A stretch of 64,000 bases of DNA. Origin: an uncultured bacterium (GTDB lineage Bacteria > Bipolaricaulota > Bipolaricaulia > UBA7950 > UBA9294). The translations under genes were made by a program, and so were the position numbers. Numbering within the stretch: the first letter of the stretch is position 1; the number at the start of each line of letters is the position of its first letter. The stretch spans positions 4,081 to 68,080 of the forward strand of contig CAIOGO010000016.1 of assembly GCA_903857865.1 (NCBI GenBank), written 5' to 3'. The notes under the pieces are model-generated. The model did no database searches. It worked only from the letters and a program-made list of their open reading frames with translations, and was not told where the DNA came from. Of this stretch, positions 53,554 to 62,249 are shown piece by piece.

Positions 53554-56259
53554 CTACAGGGAGAAGCCCACGTACAGAACGGGCTTGAGCTCGCCCTGGA
53601 TGGGAACCGCGACTCCCAAGCGAACCGTGAATGACAAGAGCCCACCCAGGGTGGAAAGCCCGAAAACCTGTTCCATGCCGGCCTCCGCCCCGGCGGACGT
53701 TGTACCGAATCCGTCGTGGCTTGTCCAACCGATCCCGCCCGCAATGTAGAGTTGCGTACGGAGCTCGTCGATCATGGCGATGTTGAACAGGTTGTAGGGT
53801 AGACTGCCAAGGGATGGGAGCTCGGCCCCGAGAGATCCCGAGAGCTTGACGTCCGCCGGGGCGAGCGGCACCGCGTGCAGTTCGCTGAAGCGGAACTGGA
53901 GGGCGGACGGGAGCTGTCCCAGGCCGAACCCGATGAACGCGCTGCCCTGGATGTAGACCTGAGGCAGGATGGCGATCTCGTCGCTCGCAGCGGCCGCGAG
54001 GCGAGCCACGCCGGTCGACGCGAGGTCGAGGCCGACGGCGGCAACGGTCGAATCAGCCGTCGAGGCGAGGCGAACGGCCGCCAGGCGGAGCACGTAGAGC
54101 GGCGCGCCGTCCGACACTTGGCGCCCCCCCGTGACGGAGAACGTGAAGTCCGGCACCCAGGTTGTGCCCGGCGCTCCCGTCTCGATCTCAGCGTATGTTG
54201 TGAGTGCGTACTCCAGACTGCCCAAGAGCTGGGTGCCGGCAACGGACACCGTGGCCTGCAACTCCTCCCCGCGGCCGCGGCGGAGCACCAGTGAGGCCTG
54301 ATCTTGACTGACGGCGACGCGGAACCGATCCAAACGGGAGAGCGAGATGCCGCTCGACCCGGTGTCGGGCGCGAGGACGTAGGCGTCGAGGGGCAAAGCT
54401 GCCTTGTCGGCCGCGATGACGATCCTCACCGGGGCGTTGTTGTTGATGCGGTCACGATCCGGCAGGCGGTGGTCCGGATCCACGGTGACGCGCGCAACGG
54501 GCGACGGCGTGAGGAAGGTGAGAGTCCCCTCTTCCTCCGCGGCGTCCCACGTCTGACGCGTCGTGGTTCCGGAGATGAGACGTGCCTCGACCTCGACGGC
54601 TTGCGGTACCCCGCCGTCGCGCCGGACGCGGACCACCGTTTCGTGGGTCGCCTCGGTTTGGGCGCGCGAGACGATGCGGATCGAGTAGTCGACCGACGCG
54701 TCGCCGTAGACCCACGCCGCGAACCACTCGGCGAACGGACGTCCCGCTTCCTCTTCCACCAACCGTTGCAGCGTCTCCGGGTCGAGGCGTCCCGTCGAAC
54801 TGGCGCTCAACGAACGCTGGAGCACTCGATCGAACGCGTCGTCACCCAGTGCCGCGGCGAGGGCGCGCGCGACGACGAATCCCTTGTCGTAGAGGCGGAC
54901 GGCGTTCTCGTTCGCATAGCGGACGTCAATCGACGGCTTGACGAGCGCTTCGTCGAACCCGCTCCACACGTCGCGGATGTAGGGCAGCTCCACCAGATGC
55001 TCCCGCAAGTTCAGGTAGCCGAACTGCGTCGCCACGAAGTCCTCGAGAATTCCGTTGCCCGTAACGAGGAGGAGATTCGGATCCGCGGCCCCGTACGTGC
55101 GCTCGAAGTAGCCGACGGACGCGTACTGCGCCAGCCCCTCGGACAGCCACGCGTCGCGATCGAGGTCGATTCCCGTCGCCATGCCGAACCACTGGTGTGC
55201 GATCTCGTGTGCCAGAACGAACTCCGTGAGCCGGTGCAGGATCCCCGGCAGGAGGACGTCGCGGTGCGTGAAGTAGCGCGCCGAGAGAAGAGCTAGGCCG
55301 TCGGCGGAGAAGGCGTCTCCGTCGGGATTGGGGCTCTCCACGATGGCGAGTCTGGCGCGCGGATACGGGCCGTAGCGAGCCGCATAGTCGGCGAGGATGT
55401 CGCGGGCGTACGTGGCCAGGAGCCGCGCGACATAGGCGTGTCCCTTGACGTACGTCACCTCGATCGGCGTCGGCCCGTCGAGGACGTAGCGCTCGAGCCC
55501 GGTCGCGAACGTCAGCGCGAGCGACCGGGTGGGTCCGTCGTTCCAGATGGCGTAGGTGGCGGGCCCGCCTTCCTCCTCGTCGACGGCGGGCTGTGGCGCC
55601 AACTCGACGTGGTCCGCTCCTGCAGTGAGGAGCGCGTCGGCGGGGATCGTGATACTCGCCTGGACTTGCGTCAGAGGGAACACGAGAGGAAACGCGTCGG
55701 TGGGCCCGGCGTAGAGGACTCCGTCCTGTTCACGAAACGCGTCGCCGGGCTCGAGGAGGAGGGGGAACCAGCCGAAGCGCCAGGTGAAGGTTTCGGCCGT
55801 CACGCCGCCGTCTCCGGACGCGACGCGGGGCGCGTGAGTCGTGAATCGAATCTCGACCGTGGACGACGTCTGGGCACCGTCCACGGCGAGGACCGTGTCG
55901 GCGAGGCTGTAGGTTTGGAGCCCGGGAGCCATCGAGAGGAGGCGGAACGGGACCGTCGTGCGGTCTTCGCCGTTCACGAGCGTGACCTGATCCACGTCGA
56001 GCGACGACTCCTCGAACCCCGTCGGATACTGCTCGTCGATCGCGCGAGGGCCGAGGTACGGGTTCCTCTCGCGCTCCAGGTTCGGCAAGAGGAGGAAGTA
56101 GATCGGGGACCGCGACATCTCGACCGACATTGTGAGCGTTCCGGTCAGCGTGCGGTGCACGGCATCGTAGACGGCGTCAAGCTTCTGCGCCGGAGTGGCA
56201 CTCCCGAGAACGCCGAAGACCACACAACACGTCAGGATCAGGCAGAGCGCTCTTCGCAT
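53554..56259 (-). CDS. Secreted M1-family aminopeptidase-like protein
   Basis: A 901-residue exported protein: signal (MRRALCLILTCCVVFGVLGSATPAQ), an M1 beta N-terminal domain, and the catalytic zone HEIAHQWFGMATGIDLDRDAWLSEGLAQ (HExxH at about residue 351 plus the E 18 residues later). The GXMEN exopeptidase motif is not clearly seen; a region reading AIVESPNPDGDAFSADGLALLSARYF is in its place, as in membrane-associated M1 members. The last 250 residues differ from usual aminopeptidases and end in alternating strands (FTVRLGVAVPIQGELKPVLYVGFSL) that resemble outer-membrane beta strands. It may be surface-attached and break down exogenous protein. Confidence 0.85.
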   Translation of the reverse strand: MRRALCLILTCCVVFGVLGSATPAQKLDAVYDAVHRTLTGTLTMSVEMSRSPIYFLLLPNLERERNPYLGPRAIDEQYPTGFEESSLDVDQVTLVNGEDRTTVPFRLLSMAPGLQTYSLADTVLAVDGAQTSSTVEIRFTTHAPRVASGDGGVTAETFTWRFGWFPLLLEPGDAFREQDGVLYAGPTDAFPLVFPLTQVQASITIPADALLTAGADHVELAPQPAVDEEEGGPATYAIWNDGPTRSLALTFATGLERYVLDGPTPIEVTYVKGHAYVARLLATYARDILADYAARYGPYPRARLAIVESPNPDGDAFSADGLALLSARYFTHRDVLLPGILHRLTEFVLAHEIAHQWFGMATGIDLDRDAWLSEGLAQYASVGYFERTYGAADPNLLLVTGNGILEDFVATQFGYLNLREHLVELPYIRDVWSGFDEALVKPSIDVRYANENAVRLYDKGFVVARALAAALGDDAFDRVLQRSLSASSTGRLDPETLQRLVEEEAGRPFAEWFAAWVYGDASVDYSIRIVSRAQTEATHETVVRVRRDGGVPQAVEVEARLISGTTTRQTWDAAEEEGTLTFLTPSPVARVTVDPDHRLPDRDRINNNAPVRIVIAADKAALPLDAYVLAPDTGSSGISLSRLDRFRVAVSQDQASLVLRRGRGEELQATVSVAGTQLLGSLEYALTTYAEIETGAPGTTWVPDFTFSVTGGRQVSDGAPLYVLRLAAVRLASTADSTVAAVGLDLASTGVARLAAAASDEIAILPQVYIQGSAFIGFGLGQLPSALQFRFSELHAVPLAPADVKLSGSLGAELPSLGSLPYNLFNIAMIDELRTQLYIAGGIGWTSHDGFGTTSAGAEAGMEQVFGLSTLGGLLSFTVRLGVAVPIQGELKPVLYVGFSL

Positions 56260-56276
56260 GGATGACCTCCGCGGCC

Positions 56277-57569
56277 TTAGGCGGCCGCTTCTTCGCCTTC
56301 GCCGCGCCGGACGAGGACGCGAACGGTGGTGACCTCTCGATCCGTCGCCTGCTCCACTTTGAGGGTAACGCTTCCGGTGGAGATCTCGTCGCCGACCTTG
56401 GCGATCGCGCCGAGGAGGTTCTGAACGAGTCCGTTCACGGTGACGACGTCATCGTCCGGCAGCTCGATGCCCATGGCCCTATTCAGATCGAGGATCTGCG
56501 TGTCTCCGGCGACGACGGCCTCGTCGGCCGAAATCCGGCGGATCGGCGTCGCGGGGAGATCGTACTCGTCCTCGATCTCGCCGACGATCTGCTCGAGGAT
56601 GTCCTCCAGCGTTACGATCCCGGCCATGCCGCCGAATTCGTCAACGACGACCGCCATGTGGACCTTGCGGCGTTTGAGTTCGCGCAGGAGGACGTTGATC
56701 GGCTGGCTCGTCGGCACGTAGACGGCCGGGCGGAGGAGATCGCGTAGCGTCGTCGCCGACGTCGCGCCTCGCCCAAGGAGATCCTTGGCGTGAAGTGTCC
56801 CCACGACATTGTCCGGCACACCCTGGTAGACCGGAAACCGCGAGTGCCCGTCCTTGGCGACCATCGCCCGCACGGCGTCGATCGAGGTGCCGACTTCGAT
56901 GCCACGCACGTCGGGGCGGGGAACCATGACCTGCTCGACGGTCACCTCGTCGAAATCGAGAATGCGACGGATCATGTCGCCCTCGGTCTCCCCGAGCATC
57001 CCGCTCTCTTCGCCGGCGTCGACCAAGGTTTCGATCTGTTCGTCGCTCACGCTCACCGGCTCCTTGTCTCTCAGGTCGATGCCGAACAGGCGGACGATGC
57101 CCGCTGCGATCGCGCGGAACAGGACGACGACGGGCTTGAGGATCCGCGTGATGACATACACCTGGTTGATCAACAAGAGCGTCAGCCACTCGGCGTTGTG
57201 TTTGGCGAAGTTCTTCGGCGTGATCTCGCCGAGGACGAGCAGGGACACTGTCATCACCGCGGTCGAGATGAGGCCCTGCACGCTCGGTTTGAGCGTCGGC
57301 ATCGACTGGACGACGACGAGCGTCATCACCGCGGTCGCGGTGACGTTGACGAGGTTGTTGAGCAAGAGAAGAGCGGTGATCAGCTCGTTCGGCTCGTTGA
57401 GCAGGCGCGTCAGCGCGCGTCGCTGCCGCTTGTGCGTGTTGATCAGATAGCGGAGACGGCCGTGCGTCAGCGACGTGAGCGCTGTCTCCGCACACGAGCA
57501 GTACGCCGACACGACAATAAGGGACACTACGAGCGCGATCTCAGCGCCTATGTGCACTGCATCCGTCAC
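56277..57569 (-). CDS. CorC/HlyC-family CBS-domain membrane protein (UPF0053)
   Basis: A 430-residue protein. The DUF21 membrane domain has helices at about 8-28 (IALVVSLIVVSAYCSCAETALTS), 60-85, 95-115 (STAVMTVSLLVLGEITPKNFAKHNAEW) and 125-150. A CBS pair follows (about 205-330: VMVPRPDVRGIEVGTSIDAVRAMVAKDGHSRFPVYQGVPDNVVG; YVPTSQPINVLLRELKRRKVHMAVVVDEFGGMAGIVTLEDILEQIVGEI), then the CorC/HlyC C-terminal domain (ISADEAVVAGDTQILDLNRAMGIELPDDDVVTVNGLVQNLLG). The group is linked to magnesium or cobalt efflux. Divergent from accB, with 103 bases between. Confidence 0.93.
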   Translation of the reverse strand: MTDAVHIGAEIALVVSLIVVSAYCSCAETALTSLTHGRLRYLINTHKRQRRALTRLLNEPNELITALLLLNNLVNVTATAVMTLVVVQSMPTLKPSVQGLISTAVMTVSLLVLGEITPKNFAKHNAEWLTLLLINQVYVITRILKPVVVLFRAIAAGIVRLFGIDLRDKEPVSVSDEQIETLVDAGEESGMLGETEGDMIRRILDFDEVTVEQVMVPRPDVRGIEVGTSIDAVRAMVAKDGHSRFPVYQGVPDNVVGTLHAKDLLGRGATSATTLRDLLRPAVYVPTSQPINVLLRELKRRKVHMAVVVDEFGGMAGIVTLEDILEQIVGEIEDEYDLPATPIRRISADEAVVAGDTQILDLNRAMGIELPDDDVVTVNGLVQNLLGAIAKVGDEISTGSVTLKVEQATDREVTTVRVLVRRGEGEEAAA

Positions 57570-57618
57570 CTCAAGTGCGTCTATTATAGGCGGGAACTAG
57601 GCTCGCGCAACCGGGGCG

Positions 57619-57648
57619 TTGCCCTCGTTCCCCTTCTGCCGCTACAAT
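57619..57648 (+). promoter_or_regulatory. accBC promoter
   Basis: TTGCCC (57619-57624) and TACAAT (57643-57648) are 18 bases apart. Transcription would begin around 57655, giving a leader of about 18 bases that includes AAGGAGG (57659-57665) before the TTG start at 57673. Confidence 0.65.
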
Positions 57649-57672
57649 CCTCCGCCTCAAGGAGGCCCACGG

Positions 57673-58104
57673 TTGAACATCGAAGTTTTGCGGGAGATCG
57701 TTCGGCTCCTCAAGGACGAGAACCTGAGCGAGATCACGGTCTCGGATGGGGAGTCGACGCTCACAGTGCGGCAAGCCGTCGGCCGCGGCGCGGATGCCGC
57801 GGGTGCGGGAGCCGGTTCCCAGCAGGCGCCAGCCGCGGCGCCGACGCCTGAGGCGGTGCACGACGGCCTGGCACTCACCGCGCCGCTCGTGGGGACGTTC
57901 TACCGCCGACCGACTCCCGAGGACGCTCCGTTCGTCGAACCCGGACAGGTCGTGAACCCGGGCGACACAGTCTGCCTCATCGAGGCGATGAAGGTCATGA
58001 ACGAGATCAAGGCGGAGTTCGCCGGCCGGCTGCGGACCGTTATGGCGGAAGAGGGCGCGCCCGTGGAGTACGGCCAAGTGCTCTTCGTTTTCGACCCTCT
58101 ATGA
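57673..58104 (+). CDS. accB: Biotin carboxyl carrier protein of acetyl-CoA carboxylase
   Basis: A 143-residue AccB. The N-terminal helix region NIEVLREIVRLLKDENLSEITVSDGESTLTV is standard, followed by an Ala/Pro/Gly-rich linker (about 37-64) and the biotinyl domain: PLVGTFYRRPTPEDAPFVEPGQVVNPGDTVCLIEAMKVMNEIKAEFAG with biotin Lys K107 in EAMKV. It carries CO2 from the carboxylase to the transferase in fatty-acid synthesis. Start TTG 57673 is set by AAGGAGG and by the family's N-terminus; a long in-frame extension upstream is not coding. Overlaps accC by 4 bases (ATGA, 58101-58104). Confidence 0.95.
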   Translation: MNIEVLREIVRLLKDENLSEITVSDGESTLTVRQAVGRGADAAGAGAGSQQAPAAAPTPEAVHDGLALTAPLVGTFYRRPTPEDAPFVEPGQVVNPGDTVCLIEAMKVMNEIKAEFAGRLRTVMAEEGAPVEYGQVLFVFDPL

Positions 58105-59444
58105 GCTTCGACACCGTTCTTGTGGCGAACCGCGGGGAGATCGCGTTGCGCATCATCGAGGCGTGCCGCGAGCTCGGGTTGCGGTCGATTGCCGTCTACT
58201 CCGAGGCCGACGAGGCGATGCCGTACCTGCAACTCGCCGACGGCGCCGTGTGCATCGGACCGGCCGAGGCATCGAAGAGCTACCTCAATCCGGCGGCGAT
58301 CATCAGCGTCGCGGAGCTCGTCGAGGCCGGTGCCATTCACCCCGGGTACGGATTCCTGTCGGAGAGCCCGCACTTCGTCGAGATTTGCGAAGAGCATGGC
58401 ATTCGCTTCATCGGTCCGACCAAAGAGTCGATGCGCATCGTCGGCGACAAGACCGTGGCGCGAGAGTGCGTGGCGCAGGCTGGCGTGCCCGTGCTTCCCG
58501 GCGGCGTGGCACCCAAGAAGCCGGACGACGTCGTGGCGATGGCCGAGCAGATCGGGTACCCCGTGCTCGTCAAGTCCGTGTTCGGCGGCGGCGGGAGAGG
58601 CTTGCGGTGGGCGGAGAACGCCGACGACATCCTGGCCGCTCTCGCAAGCGCGCCGGCCGAGGCGAAGGCGGCGAGCGGCGAAGCCGGCCTGTACCTCGAG
58701 AAGGCCGTGCCGAACCCGCGCCACGTCGAAGTGCAGATCCTGGCCGACGACCGCGGGCGAGCGGTCGCTCTTGGAGAGAGGGATTGCTCCATCCAGCGTC
58801 GCCACCAGAAGCTGATCGAGGAGAGCCCGGCGCCGCGGCTCGACGCGGGGCTGCGGGCGCGCCTGCACCGTGCCGCCCTCGCCTCGGTGCACGCCGTCAA
58901 CTACTCCAACGCGGGCACGGTCGAGTTCGTCGTCTCGGCGGAAGGCGAGTTCTACTTCATCGAGATGAACGCGCGCATCCAGGTGGAGCACTCCGTCACC
59001 GAGGTCGCCTGCCGTTTGAACCTGGTCAAAGAGCAGATCCGGATCGCGGCCGGGGCGACGATTCCGCTCGAGTTCGAGGCGCTCCAGCCCCGCGGGCACA
59101 CTATCGAGTGTCGCCTGAACGCGGAGGACCCGTCGCGCGGGTTCCTGCCGTCCACCGGCACGGTCCACATCGAGGAGCTCCCCGGAGGGAACGGGATCCG
59201 ACTCGACACCGCTCTCTACGACGGGATGGTCGTGACTCCGCACTACGACTCTCTGCTCGCCAAGCTGATCGCCTGGGGGGAGGATCGCGAGGAGGCGCGC
59301 GCCAAGATGGAGACGGCGTTGCGCCGATTCCGTGTGTCGGGCGTCGCCACGACGCGCGACCTCGCGCTGCGCATCGTCGCCCACCCTGCGTTTCGCGACG
59401 CCGACCTCTCGACGACGTTCCTCGAACGCCACGGCTTGGCTTGA
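58101..59444 (+). CDS. accC: Biotin carboxylase subunit of acetyl-CoA carboxylase
   Basis: A 447-residue ATP-grasp enzyme. VLVANRGEIALRIIEACRELGLRSIAVYSEAD opens the N-domain; IHPGYGFLSESPHFVEIC, FIGPTKESMRIVGDKTVAR, GGGGRGLRWAEN (Gly-rich ATP lid), KAVPNPRHVEVQILADDRG, GERDCSIQRRHQKLIEESPAP, FIEMNARIQVEHSVTEVAC (metal-binding and biotin-site Glu, Asn, Arg) and RLNAEDPSRGFLPSTGTV follow. Complete and of normal length. It carboxylates the biotin on AccB with bicarbonate and ATP. Confidence 0.96.
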   Translation: MSFDTVLVANRGEIALRIIEACRELGLRSIAVYSEADEAMPYLQLADGAVCIGPAEASKSYLNPAAIISVAELVEAGAIHPGYGFLSESPHFVEICEEHGIRFIGPTKESMRIVGDKTVARECVAQAGVPVLPGGVAPKKPDDVVAMAEQIGYPVLVKSVFGGGGRGLRWAENADDILAALASAPAEAKAASGEAGLYLEKAVPNPRHVEVQILADDRGRAVALGERDCSIQRRHQKLIEESPAPRLDAGLRARLHRAALASVHAVNYSNAGTVEFVVSAEGEFYFIEMNARIQVEHSVTEVACRLNLVKEQIRIAAGATIPLEFEALQPRGHTIECRLNAEDPSRGFLPSTGTVHIEELPGGNGIRLDTALYDGMVVTPHYDSLLAKLIAWGEDREEARAKMETALRRFRVSGVATTRDLALRIVAHPAFRDADLSTTFLERHGLA

Positions 59445-59504
59445 TCGGCATCCGCTGGGTCCGCACTCCGCCACTCGGAGCGCGGGCAGGACGAAGGGGG
59501 GGAC

Positions 59505-60833
59505 ATGTTCGACGGTCTCGCTGAACGCCTGAGCGCCGTCTTCCAGCGCCTGCGCGGCAAGGGGAGCCTCACCGAGAGCGACGTGGCCGAAGGGCTGCGC
59601 GAGATTCGCCTTGCCCTGCTCGAGGCCGACGTGCACTACCGCGTCGTGAAGGAGCTCGTGGAACGCATCCGCGCCCGCGCCGTCGGCGCCGATGTGCTGG
59701 AGAGCCTCACTCCGGGCCAGCAGATCCTGAAAATCGTCCGGGATGAGCTCGCGGAGACGATGGGCGGCGAGCGCACGTCGCTGCGCCTCGACCGGCGCCC
59801 GGCCGTCGTGCTGCTCGTGGGGCTCCAGGGATCCGGGAAGACAACGACGGCGGCCAAGCTCGCCAACGTCCTCAAGCGCGAGGGGCGGAAGCCCGTGCTC
59901 GTGGCCGCCGACGTCTATCGGCCCGCGGCCATCGACCAGCTCGAGAAGTTGGGACACGACCTCGACATTCCCGTCGTGTCGCGCACCGACTCGAACCCGG
60001 TCAAGATCGCGGCAGGGGCCGTATCGTGGGCCCGGCAGCATCTGCGCGACGTCGTGCTCATCGACACCGCCGGGCGGCTTCAGATCGACGACGAGATGAT
60101 GCGCGAGATTGCCGACATCGCCGCGGCGACGAATCCGGACGAGAAGCTCCTCGTGGCCGACGCCATGACCGGGCAGGAGGCCGTGGCGGTGGCTACAGCT
60201 TTCAACGAGCGCGTGGGCCTCACCGGCGTGATCTTGTCGAAGACGGACGGCGATGCGCGCGGTGGCGCCGCCTTGTCCATCCGCCATGCGACCGGACGGC
60301 CCATCGTCTACGTCGGCACGGGGGAGAAGGTCGACGGCCTGGAGCCGTTTCATCCTCAACGGATGGCCGAACGGATTCTCGGCATGGGCGACGTTCTCAC
60401 GCTCATCGAGCAGGCCGAAGAGCGCATGGATGTGGCGAAGGCCGAGCAATTGGTGGAGAACCTCCGCAAGAACCGCTTCACGCTCCAAGACTTCCTCGAG
60501 CAGCTCGAAGAGGTGCGGAAGCTCGGCCCGCTGTCGCAGATCCTCGACCGTCTGCCGGGCGCCGCCAAGCTCAAGGGAAACGTCACCGATGCGGACGAGG
60601 CTGACCTGAAGCGGACGGTCGCCATTCTGCGTTCCATGACGCTGGCGGAACGGCTGGAGCCCTCTATAATCGGGGGGAGTCGAAAGAAGCGCATCGCCCG
60701 CGGAAGCGGGACGAGAGTCAGAGACGTGAACGCCGTTCTCACGCGCTACGCAGAAGCCAAGCGCGCTCTCAGGTGGGTCGGAGGACGGCGGGGAAAGGGA
60801 CGCTTCCCGCCCGACATGCTTGGGGTCTCGTAG
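59505..60833 (+). CDS. ffh: Signal recognition particle protein Ffh
   Basis: A 442-residue SRP54-family GTPase. N domain: MFDGLAERLSAVFQRLRGKGSLTESDVAEGLREIRLALLEADVHYRVVKEL. G domain: LVGLQGSGKTTTAAKLA (G1), DVYRPAAIDQL, VLIDTAGRLQIDDEMM (G3), ILSKTDGDARGGAALSI (TKxD) and VGTGEKVDGLEPFHP. M domain: RFTLQDFLEQLEEVRKLGPLSQILDRLPG and the RNA-binding region SRKKRIARGSGTRVRDVNAVLTRYAEAKRAL. It targets nascent membrane and secreted proteins with 4.5S RNA and FtsY. It stands 60 bases after accC. Confidence 0.96.
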   Translation: MFDGLAERLSAVFQRLRGKGSLTESDVAEGLREIRLALLEADVHYRVVKELVERIRARAVGADVLESLTPGQQILKIVRDELAETMGGERTSLRLDRRPAVVLLVGLQGSGKTTTAAKLANVLKREGRKPVLVAADVYRPAAIDQLEKLGHDLDIPVVSRTDSNPVKIAAGAVSWARQHLRDVVLIDTAGRLQIDDEMMREIADIAAATNPDEKLLVADAMTGQEAVAVATAFNERVGLTGVILSKTDGDARGGAALSIRHATGRPIVYVGTGEKVDGLEPFHPQRMAERILGMGDVLTLIEQAEERMDVAKAEQLVENLRKNRFTLQDFLEQLEEVRKLGPLSQILDRLPGAAKLKGNVTDADEADLKRTVAILRSMTLAERLEPSIIGGSRKKRIARGSGTRVRDVNAVLTRYAEAKRALRWVGGRRGKGRFPPDMLGVS

Positions 60834-60868
60834 GCTGCGTGTTGTAGGACATTCGATCGAGGTGAGGT

Positions 60869-61282
60869 ATGCCAGCGAAGATTCGGTTGAAGAAAGTGGG
60901 TCGGAAGGGACAGCCTTCGTATCGTGTCGTCGTTCTTGACGGACGCAAGCCGCGGGACGCGAAGGTCGTCGCCGATCTTGGGCACTACGACCCGAAGACG
61001 CACCCGGCGACGTTCCGGATCGACAACGAGGTGGCGCTGAAGTGGCTGCTCGACGGAGCGAAGCCGACGAAAGCGGCGCGAGACCTCCTGTCCAAGTCCG
61101 GCGTCATGGTGGCGTGGGACGCCGCGAAGCGCTCCGGTGCGACCGCCAAGGCGTCCGCCGAGGAAGGACCCGAGGCGGCGGCGCCTCAGGCCAACGCGGC
61201 GAAGTCCGAGGCGGCGCCTAAGGCTAGGACGCCCAAGGCCAAGGCGGCGAAGGCCGAGGCCAAGCCCGAGGCCGCGGCCTAG
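60869..61282 (+). CDS. rpsP: 30S ribosomal protein S16 with long Ala/Lys tail
   Basis: A 137-residue S16. The first ~85 residues are standard: KIRLKKVGRKGQPSYRVVVLDGRKPRDAKVVADLGHYDPKTHPATFRIDNEVALKWLLDGAKPTKAARDLLSKSGVM. The remaining 50 (ATAKASAEEGPEAAAPQANAAKSEAAPKARTPKAKAAKAEAKPEAAA) are low-complexity Ala, Lys, Pro and Glu, an extension seen in some lineages. It stabilises the 30S platform. ATG 60869 has GAGGTGAGG upstream; first of the khpA-trmD-rplS run. Confidence 0.96.
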   Translation: MPAKIRLKKVGRKGQPSYRVVVLDGRKPRDAKVVADLGHYDPKTHPATFRIDNEVALKWLLDGAKPTKAARDLLSKSGVMVAWDAAKRSGATAKASAEEGPEAAAPQANAAKSEAAPKARTPKAKAAKAEAKPEAAA

Positions 61283-61301
61283 GCCGGAGCGGGGAGGTCG
61301 T

Positions 61302-61535
61302 TTGCTCTACCGCCTGTGCGAGCTTCTCGTCCACTCGCTGATTGAACGTCCCGAGGCGCTCAAGATCGACCGCATCGAGACGGAGCGAGTAGACATCTTC
61401 TTTCTCCACGTCGCGGAGGCTGACCGGGGCCGCTTGCTCGGCAAAGGCGGCCGGACGATCGACGCTCTGCGGACGTTCCTCGAGGCGGCGGCGGTGCGCG
61501 TCGACCGCGAGGTCGTCGTCGAGATCATCGAGTAG
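61302..61535 (+). CDS. khpA: KH-domain RNA-binding protein KhpA
   Basis: A 77-residue single-KH protein starting at TTG 61302 with GGGGAGGT 5 bases before. LYRLCELLVHSLIERPEALKIDRIETERVDIFFLHVAEADRGRLLGKGGRTIDALRTFLEAAAVRVDREVVVEIIE contains the GKGG (G-x-x-G) RNA loop. KhpA (YlqC) is a small RNA chaperone in cell-division and sRNA control, and is usually encoded between rpsP and rimM/trmD, as here, though rimM is absent. Confidence 0.92.
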   Translation: MLYRLCELLVHSLIERPEALKIDRIETERVDIFFLHVAEADRGRLLGKGGRTIDALRTFLEAAAVRVDREVVVEIIE

Positions 61536-61541
61536 GCCGCC

Positions 61542-62249
61542 ATGCGATTCGACGTCGTCTCCATCTTCCCGGAAGCCCTCCGCGGGCTCCTGTCCGTCGG
61601 CGTCGTCGGGCAAGCGTGGGACGGGGGCGAGATCGCCATTCACTTCCACGACCTGCGCGACTTCACCGATGACGCGCACCGTGTCGTCGACGACCGGCCG
61701 TACGGCGGTGGAGCCGGCATGCTCCTCAAGGTCGAGCCGTTCGTGCGGGCTCTCGAAGCGATCCGCCCGGCGTGCGGGCCGCGGACGACCGTCGTTCTCC
61801 TGTCCGCGCAGGGAAAGCTGTTCGGGCACGCGGATGCCGTGCGGTACGCGCAGGGCGACGGCCTGGTGCTCCTCTGCGGGCGCTACGAAGGCGTGGACGA
61901 GAGGATCTTGGCGTTCGTCGACGAGGAGATCTCGATCGGCGACTTCGTCCTCGCCGGCGGGGAGGCCGCGGCGGCCGTCGTGATCGAGGCGACGGCGCGC
62001 ATGCTGCCCGGCGTGGTCGGCAAGTACGAGTCGGTCGCCACGGATTCGTTCTACGGCGAGGCGCGGCTCGGGGCGCCGCAGTACACGCGGCCGCCGCTGT
62101 TCCGCGGACTCGGCGTGCCCGACGTGCTTCTGTCAGGCGACCACGCGAGGATCGAGGAGTTCCGGGCGCGAGAGGCGTGGAAGAAGACGGCGAAGAACCG
62201 CCCTTCACTTCTCGGGCTGTGCGGGAAGGGGGCCGACGAGGATGGCTAG
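61542..62249 (+). CDS. trmD: tRNA (guanosine-37-N1) methyltransferase
   Basis: A 235-residue TrmD. RFDVVSIFPEALRGLLSVGVVGQA starts the SPOUT domain; HDLRDFTDDAHRVVDDRPYGGGAGMLLKVEPF contains the typical G-G-G-x-G-M motif, LSAQGKLFGHADAVRYAQGDGLVLLCGRYEGVDERI the SAM-knot region, and EISIGDFVLAGGEAAAAVVIEATARMLPGVVG the signature. The C-terminal helix and DFYGEARLGAPQYTRP-type end are complete. It methylates G37 of tRNAs to prevent frameshifting. The next gene overlaps its last 8 bases. Confidence 0.96.
   Translation: MRFDVVSIFPEALRGLLSVGVVGQAWDGGEIAIHFHDLRDFTDDAHRVVDDRPYGGGAGMLLKVEPFVRALEAIRPACGPRTTVVLLSAQGKLFGHADAVRYAQGDGLVLLCGRYEGVDERILAFVDEEISIGDFVLAGGEAAAAVVIEATARMLPGVVGKYESVATDSFYGEARLGAPQYTRPPLFRGLGVPDVLLSGDHARIEEFRAREAWKKTAKNRPSLLGLCGKGADEDG

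Noticed and set aside
57900-60488. Minus-strand open frame of 862 codons antisense to accC and ffh
   Set aside because: Long antisense frames are common in GC-rich DNA. It is rich in Arg, His, Val and Asp with no family resemblance, and accB, accC and ffh on the other strand are unmistakable.
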